A DNA stretch of 64,000 nt, from NCBI GenBank assembly GCA_030686995.1, contig CM060680.1, positions 81,458,060-81,522,059 of the forward strand, given 5' to 3'. This document shows positions 34,712-45,300 of this stretch, one piece after another. The stretch's first letter is position 1. Each line of letters begins with the position of its first letter. The position numbers and the translations under genes are program-made. The notes beneath the pieces are model-generated. The model was given only the letters and a program-made list of their open reading frames with translations. It did no database searches and was not told where the DNA came from. Source of the stretch: Artemisia argyi (taxonomy: Eukaryota > Streptophyta > Magnoliopsida > Asterales > Asteraceae).

Positions 34712-37523
34712 TGTAACAACCCGTAATTTTCCACGTCAACATTTATTTTCAAACTCTAATTTATTACTTTGAAAATTTTATAAGAACACTTTTTACGTAC
34801 AACGTTTTAGTTAAATAAACGTAAAACTGGAATAACCCTCCTGTGCACTATGACTTTAGACTAAAGTTAGTCTACAACATTACGATACATTGCCACCACT
34901 TTAATTCATAATTTATTTGCTAGGGCAATTGCATCTTTATTTACTCGCAAGTATTAATTTAATAAACGCTTTTCACAATTTAAATGAACACCCAACAAAC
35001 CCGACACACCTAACAATATTTTTTTTATACATTCTTACATTCCCTATATTACTACAAAAGTGCAAAAAGATTATTTTCTTACACCTATAAGTCTTTTATT
35101 AGACCCACTTAATTATACGTATTTAACTTTAATCGCAAAAACTATTACCCCATACCTATTTTTATTACCCAATACACCCACTAAATAAATTTTATATAAA
35201 ATCATCACATAATCTCACTTATTTTTCAAACTCAGCCGCCCCTCCCTAACAATAGTGACCTATATTTGAAACTTTGACCAAGCTTGTACCAAAAATTCAA
35301 AAGAAAGACCATGACTATACAAATTGTGTGCTTGACCAATTTGTGTCTCCCTTTTGTTCGGCAATTTATAACCAAACGCCACCCCCATTATTATTATTTT
35401 GTAGCTAGTGTTTAGCTTAATTAAAAAAATCCACAAACCATACCTTTGTTGGCCATATAAGGAGGGTCTTTGTAGTTATTTTTTTTCTTGCACTTGCAAA
35501 ACAAATACATTCACTCACTTATACATTAGGAATCGGTTAGGAAAAAAAAATCTTGGAGTTTTCTTGCTTGGTTCATAGTTGTTGGTTAAGGGTGTGTGCT
35601 TAAAATCCTGGGTAAAAAGGCTTGGAACTTGGGTAAATTTGGAGTTGGTTGGTTGAGGATTAAGCTTTTGGTTCTCCTCCCTACTTTTCTTACTCGACTA
35701 CAACTCACTGTAAGGACGCAAAACCATTTTAGTTATGTTCCTTTTTGGTTTACAAAGTGCAAAAAATGAAGAATGTATGTTAATATGTCAAAGTATCTTG
35801 TTGAAACTCTTTGAAAACAAAACTAGAAAGTGTGTTTCTCCATTATATTTCGTTAGACATACATACATGAATACCTAAAGAGGTTGTGTTGTTGAGCTTG
35901 TGTGGTGTTTGAAAAACTATGTATTATATAAACAAGGACTTAAAAATAAGCTAGAGCTTGTTTTCTTTTATATATATAGTTTGTATACATATATAAGCTT
36001 TAAGATTATATAAAATGTTTTGACTTTAAGCAACTAAAAGAAACTAAAAACTTTACATCTTAAGTTTGGTCTCTCGAGCTTATTAACGAAACACATAGGA
36101 AGATGCATCCAAGGAAACAAAAACCAAATGCAAACATAAAATGTTTCATTCACAGAGAAATGATATACCACAGCCTCGGGTTCGAATCTCGCTGCTTTCT
36201 ATATTTTGTTAGTATCTTTTGGACTTCTTTGCTACTAATTTTTAGTTATTGGACTTAGTTTATTAATTGTAGCTAACCCAATGAACATAGTATATTTTCC
36301 TAAATTATATCACTCATTTTTAAATCTTTGTGACTCAACTTATATTTGGAAGATATATTCCATAAAGTTAATAGGAATAAAGATGTTATACTGTTAATTT
36401 ACCATCAAACTTTTCATATAAAATATATACTCGTAGCTAAATAAGTATCATCGTTTAACGACAACAGCTATTATTTATGTAACTATATATCGATATAAAT
36501 CTCGTGTTAATCTTTCGGTTGTTTCTAAAACAAAGACTTATTCGACGTATATTCTCTATATATATAACATACACAACTTAATAACACTTAGGAAGCCCTT
36601 GTTTTTGAACTTTAAGCATTGCCACACAAGCAACGATAACACAACACTTAAAGATTTTCAAACTTATTTAATTGTTTCACATCGAGTATAAAAAAAAATG
36701 AGCTATTAGACTAAGACTTGTCATATTAATCTAGGTCGCATGTCAGTGCCATCAACTATTTCTACTTGACTACCGCTTATAGACTGCTGTATTACTAAGG
36801 TGAGTTTTCGTAGCCCCTTTTTCATATGTTTTCCTTGGGGGAAAGTGGTACTCAAATGGTTGCTAACTGATTTCATGTTGTGATAAACTATTTACATGTT
36901 TTTGGACAATACGTGCGTTTGATTGCAATATGTGACTCATTGGGATTATCAAACTGTGTTTCATGTATGCGCAACTGTTTAACTCCGCGTAGGAGCCGAA
37001 ACATTAGATAGTACTATCTGGGGTAGCTCCCCACTATTGGTAACATGTGTGTAACATTATTGGCAGGTTCAGTTGTCGCTAGCATCAAGTTCCATTTAAA
37101 TGCATATATGCGTATATCTTGCTCACTATTGTCCTACTATACTTATTTCACAGCTTCGTGGTTTAACTCTTAAACCTGCGAGCTCACCAACTTTATGTTG
37201 ACGTTTTCGAGTATCCATTTTCAGGTGTTAAGAATGAAGTTGCATTAGAAGGTTGAGTTTTGGCCTGGCCTACCATACATAAGACAAGACCTTTCCGGAC
37301 TGAGTTCCCGAAGAGTTATGCATTAAGCTTATTGCCTTAAGACTTGATCATTTTGTGAACTTATGTATTATGAATTGTTTCACCCGACTCTTGGGATAAT
37401 TGTAACTTGACTTATGACGTGATGTTGAACATTAGTATTTCTCTATTTTGACGCCTTGTGTTCATGTCTATGAAGTCATACCCATTAAATGACATTCCGC
37501 TGCGCCATTTTTGGGGTGTGACA
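34712..37523 (+). repeat. solo LTR, 2.8 kb, with target duplication AACGC
   Basis: Starts TGTAACAACCC and ends GGGGTGTGACA, inverted-type termini of long plant gypsy LTRs. It is flanked by a perfect 5-bp duplication AACGC (34707-34711 and 37524-37528). No internal domain or second LTR. A TATA-like CCATATAAGG lies near 35453. Strand is assigned from the TATA box and is uncertain. A solo LTR normally arises by recombination between the two LTRs of a full element. Confidence 0.85.
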
Positions 37524-37615
37524 AACGCTTTCTTTTAACATGTCCACTTTTTCAGCCATTCTTAACCAACCTTCTTTCGTTATATAAAAATATGTCAACG
37601 ACAATTATAAGACAC

Positions 37616-37941
<326 letters not shown>

Positions 37942-38106
37942 GGAGATAATATTGTGGTCTCTGGTAAAGGTGGTATCAGAGTCACTCTAAGCCGTTCGGG
38001 ATGTGGGGGCAAACCTAATCAAGGACGATAAGTCCCTTAGACAGGGTTGTTACCCAACTGAATCCCAGGATGTGATTTCCATAAGGGGGGGGGGGGGGGG
38101 GTTGAA

Positions 38107-38363
38107 TGTAACACGCTAGGCAAATTCTACATTGCCTATGACTTGGAGTGATGCTGTGACATATGTTAACATTCGCCTTATATGACAACAACGCATTTTG
38201 TGGTCTAACGGTTAATCGCCCATACGGTTAAGCTTGCCTATCTGAGAGTAGTACTGGCTTGGGTGACCTATCGGTAAGTCTTCACATGAGAGCCACAAAA
38301 GCAAAGTCGTGAGCCTACGAGCAAAAACGGATAATATTGTGGTATATAAGGCGAGGAATTACA
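38107..38363 (+). repeat. TRIM LTR Y3 with 5S-rRNA-like segment
   Basis: Matches Y1 and Y2. The 5S-like block is at 38227-38290. Internal sequence 38364-38486 ends with CCTTAAGGGGGTGAA. Confidence 0.84.
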
Positions 38364-38486
38364 GTTGGTATGAGATCCACTCCAAGCCGTTCGAGATGTG
38401 GGGCAAACCTATCCAGGACGATGAGTCCCTTAGGCAGGGTTGTTACCCAACTGAATCTCGGGGACAGGATCCCTTAAGGGGGTGAA

Positions 38487-39235
38487 TATAACGCCCTAGG
38501 AAAATCCTACATCGGTCGTGACTTGGAGTTTGTCAGGCTCACAAAAAGAATGGAATGTTATGGATCTTGACCAAGACCAATCACTCTTACATTTTATCTA
38601 ATCTCTTCAACTATTGAGTCATTATCATTTGCTAAATATAATAAACCTTACCCATTACCAGTGAATTTCTGAGTCAATTGGAAGATTTCCATACAGAATT
38701 AGCAATTTGATTCATTGAATATAGCACATAAAGGTGTGATCCAGAGTAAGAAATACTATTCCATACATTGAATTCATCCATGAATCTACATGTCGTCATC
38801 TTCCTATTGCAGCTCTTGGATTCTATACAGTTTGAAACATATGATCCAATTATTGATATTTAAACTCACAACAATCAGTTTCAAATATTTTTATTCTGCT
38901 TTTGATTATCAAATTCTATACGATTTTTCGGATCTCTATTGTGCAATGGAGACCCGTAACAGAGGTACTGGGCTGTTTTATCAAAGGGACGTCGGGGTTG
39001 ATTGCTTGAACAATTTCTGTGCCGTACCGCGAACGTTTTAAATAAAGCGACCTAGTACACCACTCAACCCAGATTTCATTAGTATTTTTGTTACTGTTCT
39101 ATTTTTGTTACAACATTAACATACTTCATTAATAGTTGAATACCAAAATAGGTCATACAAACTGACCAAAATACAACATACTACAACCACTTAGAAAAGC
39201 CCTTACATAACTGACAAGAATTAAGAACTAAAATT
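38487..39235 (+). repeat. TRIM LTR-like unit Z3 and attached conserved segment
   Basis: Third full copy of the Z block, including the GAGACCCGTAACAGAGG stretch near 38950. No gene recognised. Confidence 0.7.
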
Positions 39236-40135
39236 TTAAACCCATCATCTTAAGTCCGCTCAAGTAAACCGAACATTTTGGACCATAAAACATGATCAAG
39301 TTCAAAATAAAGATTAGGATCACGTGTTAGAGGCTCTGGTATATTCAACTCGTCTAATTTATGCATTATATCATCTTGGGCACTTTCACGTATAGACACA
39401 TGCAAATATGAGTTGAACGGTTCCAAGAACTTTCTTGTAGGTCATCATTGCTTCCATATTGTTTATTCATTGCACTTTTGATGTCTGCTTTCGTAACACT
39501 TGTGTCGTCAAATTTAAACCTACGGTTAAATCAACTTTAGTCACAACATATGAAATTGGCAACAAGCCAGAATTTTGATGGACAACACAACTAAACTGGA
39601 AAGTGGTAAAGCAATAATAGTTCATACCATTTATCCGAAAGTGTTGGCCTGATATACACATAGCAATGTCCACCAAATGCATCACCTCTTTGAACCAATA
39701 CACTGTATAAAACCAAGAATCATCAGGAATCTAGTATCCATAACTTGTTAAACTTAATATGAATATATGAGGGAAGAATGCCACACGGAAATTTGTGTTT
39801 CCATCAAATATTATGAAATTGCAGATTACAAAATACGGTAGTGGATTATTAGTAGTCTACAAATTGAATTCATCAAACAATAGTCTACAAATAGATAATA
39901 GTACCTGTGAAGAGCCTCTATCAACACTTCTGTGGAAACAATAGTGTCACTAGATTGAAGATGATGGAATATCCGTTGTAACGCCACAGGAATATCCAAT
40001 GCTTCAGTAGTTTGCATTTCATACACAACTTGATTAAAACGTAAAATGTAAGTGTTTATATCTATAAGCATTAACCGATAAAGTAATTATGATCACCAAT
40101 CTTTCTGAACTTACATTTTATAAAATATTTAAACC
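39236..40135 (-). pseudogene. UBP12/13-like ubiquitin protease fragment, copy 4 (internally deleted)
   Basis: It holds the N-side exon (AVYEMQTTEALDIPVALQRI-like, about 39915-40030), the histidine-box exon (about 39630-39705) and the KFDD exon (about 39250-39520). The KFDD exon lacks the TAG of copy 3, so its frame continues to a stop after GLLERT. The DLQLDV, NKGVRF and YEFPLQ exons are missing because of a deletion of about 1.1 kb joining 39915 to the first exon. The Cys box is absent. Confidence 0.85.
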
Positions 40136-40251
40136 GTATTATAATTCCATGTCTTATAGAAATGTGGGGCAACCTATCGAGGACAATGAGTCCCTTAGGT
40201 AAGGTTGTTACCCAACTGAATCTCAGGACGGGATTCCCTTAAGGGGGTGAG

Positions 40252-40669
40252 TGTAACGCCCTAGGTAAATCCTACATCGGCCGTGACTTGGAGTTTGTCA
40301 GGCTCACAAAAAGAATGGAGTGTTATGATCTGGACTAAGACCAATCACTCTCACATTTTATCTAATCTCTTCAACCATTCAGTCATTATCATTTGCTAAA
40401 TATAATAAACTTTACCCATTACCCATGAATTTCTGAGTCAGTTGGAAGATTTCCATACAAAATTAGCAATTTGATTCATTAAAGATAGCACACAAAGGTG
40501 TAATCCAAAGTAAGAATACTATTTCATACATTGAATTCATCCATGAATCTACATGTAGTCATCCTCTTATTGCAGCTGTTTGATTCTATATGGTTTGGAA
40601 CATATTATCCAATTATTGCTATCTAAACTCACAACAATCAGTTTCTAATATTTTTATTATGCTTTTGAT
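40252..40669 (+). repeat. TRIM LTR-like unit Z4, end of the array
   Basis: Begins TGTAACGCCCTAGG and follows the Z pattern until GCTTTTGAT at about 40669, where similarity to Z1-Z3 stops. A 20-bp perfect palindrome, ATTGCTTTTTAAAAAGCAAT (40674-40693), lies at the breakpoint. Confidence 0.75.
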
Positions 40670-40807
40670 ATCTATTGCTTTTTAAAAAGCAATTTTATTT
40701 ATGCAAATAGGAAGTATATTAGAAAAACTTAATAGGAATATCTATAAACCTAATAACTTGTAAATTGTAAATAAATTGTTCAAGTATATAAAAAAATAAA
40801 ATTAACA

Positions 40808-40970
40808 TCAATTATCTTTCTGCTTCACATGTTCATTATGGTCATCTGCTGGTGATTCATCATCCAATATTGGCGGAACACCGTTGTTGTGACTTGTCGT
40901 GTCATTGTCTGCATCATCTATTGGAATTAGAGTATCATCCGTGGCATCAACGCAATTAAAATTATGAATA
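40808..40970 (-). other. short coding-like remnant, acidic C-terminus
   Basis: The minus strand is open for about 53 codons ending at TGA 40808-40810 and reads like an acidic protein tail (IPIDDADNDTTSHNNG). No partner exon or homologue recognised. The rest of 40694-41040 holds nothing I can name. Confidence 0.25.
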
Positions 40971-41039
40971 ACTTCAGAGTGGATAATGGCAAGTCAGTCT
41001 TTGTGCCATTGTTCAAGGTATCATTTAAAGGATTGTCCA

Positions 41040-41737
41040 TCGAGTGACTAAGATGTAGAAATAATGAGTAAGGTCTCGTATGTGAATGTTGTCGATAGTT
41101 TAATGTACTTGATGGTATGCACTAGACCGGATATTGCGTACGTTGTTAGCATTGTGGGCATGTATTTGGCGAATCTAGGTAAAAAAAACCACTGGGAGCA
41201 GTGAAGTGGATTTTGAAATACTTGAAGGGCACTACTGATGTAGGTCGTGTATAGTAGAGATCAAGGAAAGAACGTGGATGTAGATGGTTTCGTAGATGCA
41301 AATTATGCTAAATACCCTGGAAAGGGTAGGTCGATAATCGGGTATGTGTCTATGGTACATGACTGTGTTATGAGTTGGAAAGCAACTCTGTAGCATGTTG
41401 TTGCACTATCTACAACAGAAGCGGAGTATACGACACTTACGGAAGTTATTAAGGAAAGCATATGACTTAAAGGTTTTTCTAATCATGCTGGGAGTAAACC
41501 TGAGGTAAGTGGTTATGAACTGTGACAATCAATGGGCAGTTCATCTCTCAAGAAATTCAATGTTTCATGAAAGAACAAAGCATATCAACGTGAGGTATCA
41601 CTTCATCAAGGATATCGTGGAACATGAAAGATAATGCAACTGACACATTTACAAAGGTGGTTCCAAGTCCGAAGTTCAAGTATTGCATGAAGGCACTTGG
41701 TGTCGAAGTTAACTAGTATTACCACTAAGGTGGAAAT
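41040..41737 (+). pseudogene. degenerate Ty1/copia RNase H fragment
   Basis: Broken frames still read KYLKGTTDVG, VDANYAKYPGKGRSI, ALSTTEAEYTTLTE and a final TKHINVRYHFIKDIVE segment, the C-terminal RNase H region of a copia pol. Several stops are present and no upstream RT or integrase is present. A purine-rich AAGGTGGAAAT precedes the LTR. It is unrelated in sequence detail to the minus-strand copia element at 1-10597. Confidence 0.8.
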
Positions 41738-42173
41738 TGTTAGAGATTAGTGATAACATTAATTAGGTTATTATGATAGTCAATTAGATGCTAGCCAAGT
41801 ATGTCTAGGCTTACTTATGCAGTCTTACTTGCCTTGCAATGCAAGTAAGTCATAGCTTTGAGTTTATGCATTGTCTAGGCCGGTTAGCTGAGTATCTAGA
41901 AGATTCCCAAGTTGGTTATGACTTAGATATTCACCCCCTCTTCTCTATAAAAGGAGAAGAGGGGGTGAGGTCTCATTGTCGCATCTTCTATTATTTCCTT
42001 TGTAACTGAAAGTTAATAATACAAGTCAATCGTTTGGTTCTTTGTGGTTTACATTCGTTCATGATTCTTCTACAAGTTGATAAGACCTTAGTTCTTGTTC
42101 TTGTGCGATTAACATCAAGCGTTTTCGATTTCACGTTCGACGTTTCGGGTTTGCTGACGACGTAACTCCAACA
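41738..42173 (+). repeat. 3' LTR of the degenerate copia element
   Basis: 436 bp from TGTTAGAG to CCAACA, directly after the RNase H fragment and its polypurine tract. It ends 205 bp before the start codon of the following host gene, on the same strand. No 5' LTR or primer-binding site is in the window. Confidence 0.8.
41931..41968 (+). promoter_or_regulatory. TATA box inside a perfect 15-bp inverted repeat
   Basis: Arm TCACCCCCTCTTCTC (41931-41945) and its exact reverse complement (41954-41968) enclose TATAAAAG. It is the LTR core promoter position and could also serve the host gene starting at 42379. No comparable TATA box is seen at 42174-42378. Confidence 0.6.
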
Positions 42174-42378
42174 AATAAAAAAATAAAATGTTTCAACTCA
42201 GCAAAATTTTAAAAATACTAAAAATACATTAAATTCTTTTAAGAGTTTATCATTGACAATTCTCAAAAAGATATTTTTTTACACTCCAATAAACGACTCT
42301 TAAATTCACAAAAAAACACACACAAACACCTTCAAAACCCCCATTCTTTCAATCACACACCAATATTCAAAGAAGAAG

Positions 42379-45300
42379 ATGAACGAAGTGGAACTAGAGC
42401 CACGTGTAAAACCTCTAACTTACAAAATAAAAGCAACATCTCGTGAATCACCGTCACAAAAATCATCACATATTCTCGACATTGACCTTCGTAATCACTG
42501 GTCAACTGCTACTAATACTAAGGAATGGATCTTACTTGAACTCGATGTACGTTAATATCAGTTTATTCAGTTGCTTATAAGCTCAATTTCATTATTTCGC
42601 AGCTTAATTACTTAATTTAGCTGCTTATAAGTTCATTTCTGTAGGTTTTTTAGCTTTATTTTGTTTGTTAGGGTTTGCGATCCGAAACTGTGAAATTCGA
42701 AGAGAATTTATTTGTTTTCGGTTTTTCGGTTACGATTAGGTAGTTTAGTTGCTTGTAAGCTCAGTTTTATAGCTTTCTAGCTTCGTTTTGTTTGTTAGGG
42801 CTTACGAACTGAAACTGTGAAATTAGATGATAGAGAATGTACTTGTTTTTCAGTTTTCGGTTATGATTAGTTAATTTAGTTGCTTATAAGTTCAATATTT
42901 ATAGTTTTTAGCTTGATTGTGTTTGTTAGGGCTTACGAACCGAAGCTGTGAAATTATATGATATTTATTAAGACGGTAGTGAATGTATTTGTTTTTTGGA
43001 TTTCGGTTACGATTAGTTAATTTAGTTGCTTATAAGTTCAGTGCCATTGTTCTGTAGCTTCAGTTTTGTTTGTTAGGGTTTAGGAACTGCATATGTGAAA
43101 TTAGATCGTACCTGAACTCGATGTGAGTTCTTACTCGTTTTCGCGGTCAGAATTAGTTTGGTTAGTTGCTTATAAGTTAAGGTTTTTAGTTTTGTAGCTT
43201 GATTGTGTTTGTTAGGGTTTAGGAACGGAAACTGTGAAATTAAATGATATTTATTAACTAGGTTTCATGGATTATGCATTTCTTTTCGGCTTTTCGGTTG
43301 TGATTAGTTTATTTAGTTGCTTATAAGTTCTATTTTAAAGTTTTGTAGCTCCATTTGTTAGTTAGGGTTTACGAAGTGAAATTAGGTTTTACGAAATGAA
43401 ATTAGGTTACACGAAGTGAATTTAGGTTATGCAAAGTGAAATTAGGTTATACGAAGTGAAATTAGGTTATATATAGCTGATTTAGGTGCTTCTAAGTTCA
43501 GTTTTAAAGCATTGTAGCTTTATGTTGGGGTTTTATGAAATGAAATTGTGCAATTAGATGATATAAGTTCATTTTTTTAGATGATATAAGTTCATTTTTT
43601 TATATAGTTTTGTAGCTTGATTATGTTTGTTAGGGTTTATGAAAGGTGAAAATACGGAATTAGGTTATATTTTAGCTGATTTAGTTGCTTATAAGAGTGA
43701 TCAACTAATCATCATCTTACTCTAACTCGATGTAAGTCAATTCAGTTGCTTATAAGTTCAGTTTTATATTAGTAGCTTGACTTTGGGTTTAGGAGGTGAA
43801 ATTGTGGAACTAGATGATGTTTTAGTAGTATCATGTTGTTTTATATGTATTCGATTTTGAACTCGATGTAAGTTTTCGTTTGTTTTCGCGGTTAAAAATC
43901 AGTTAATATAGATGGTTATAAGTTTAAGTTTTATAGTTTTGTAGTTTGATTGTGTTTGTTAGGGTTTACAGAAGTGAAAATGTGAAATTAATTTATATAT
44001 AGTTGCTTGTAAGCTCAGTTTTAAATTATTGTAGCTTTAGTTGAGTGTAATTGTGAATTAAGTTATTTTAGTTAAATTAGTTGAAATCAGGTTATATTTA
44101 GCTGATATCATGCCGTTCTTCAACTAAATTATAGTTATTTTAGTTTCTTATGGTTTCGACTTCAAGGTTTTGTTGGTTAATTATGTTTCTTATGGTTTAG
44201 GAAGTGATATTAGCTGATTAGTTGATATTGTGCTGTTCTATCTGTATTCGCTGTTAAAATTAGTTAGTGTTGTTACGTATAAGCTTAATTTTATAGTTTT
44301 GTAGCTTCATTTTGTTTATTAGGGTTTAGAAAGCGAAATTGTGAAATTAGATGTTATTTAGTTGATATTATGCTGTTCGTTCACTGACTTTGATAGAGTT
44401 TGTGGTTGTTTTTGATTAGGTTTATTCAATTGAGCTGTTCAGTGTTGCTGGTTATTAAAGTTTGATTGAGCGTTTATCAGTTTTAAAGTTTTGTAGGTAG
44501 ATTTTGCTGTTAGTGATTAGGAAATAAAATTATGAAATTAGATGATATATAATAGATGCCATGTCGTTCTACAGTATACGTTTTTGCTTGTAAAGTTAGT
44601 AAGTTACTTAATTCAGTTGCTTATAAGTTCAATATTAGTGCTTTGTAGCTTGTTTATGTTTGTTAGGGTTTGACAAGTGAAAATGTAAATTTAGGTCTTA
44701 GTTAGCAAATTTAGGTCTTAGTTAGCTGATATGATGTTGTTCTTCAACTAGATTATAGTTACTTTAGTTGCTTATGGTTTAATTTTAAGGTTTTGTAGCT
44801 TATTTATGTTTGTTAGGGTTTAGGAAGTGACATTAGATTATGTTTAATTGATTATATGTGGTTCTATTTGTATTTGCGATAAAATTAGTTAAATCAGTTT
44901 CCTTTAAGTTCGATTTTAAAGTTCTTTCTGTAGTTTCATTTTAATTTTTGGGACTAGATATTAGGGCTTAGAAAGTAAAGTTAAATGATGCTTTAGTTGA
45001 TATCATGTTGATTTCTTCAACTAAGTTTCATATAGATTGCAAGTGTTTTTGAATTTATTTATAGTTAATTGAGCTGTTTTATGATTTGAATTTCAAAGTT
45101 TTGTAGCATAATTTAGGGTTTAGGAACTGAAATTAGACGGTATTCAGTTGATATATAGATTGTATTTGTTTTTGGCTATTCGCTTTTGAAATTAGTTGAT
45201 TGAGCTGTTTATGGTTTCAATTTCAGAGTTTTGTAGCTTGATCTTGTTTATTTGTTGGTGTTTAGGAAGTGAAATTGTGATATTAGATGATATTTTAGTT

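Noticed and set aside
36170..36200. B box-like GGTTCGAATCTC inside the solo LTR
   Set aside because: No A box at a suitable distance and no tRNA cloverleaf; not called as a tRNA or SINE.
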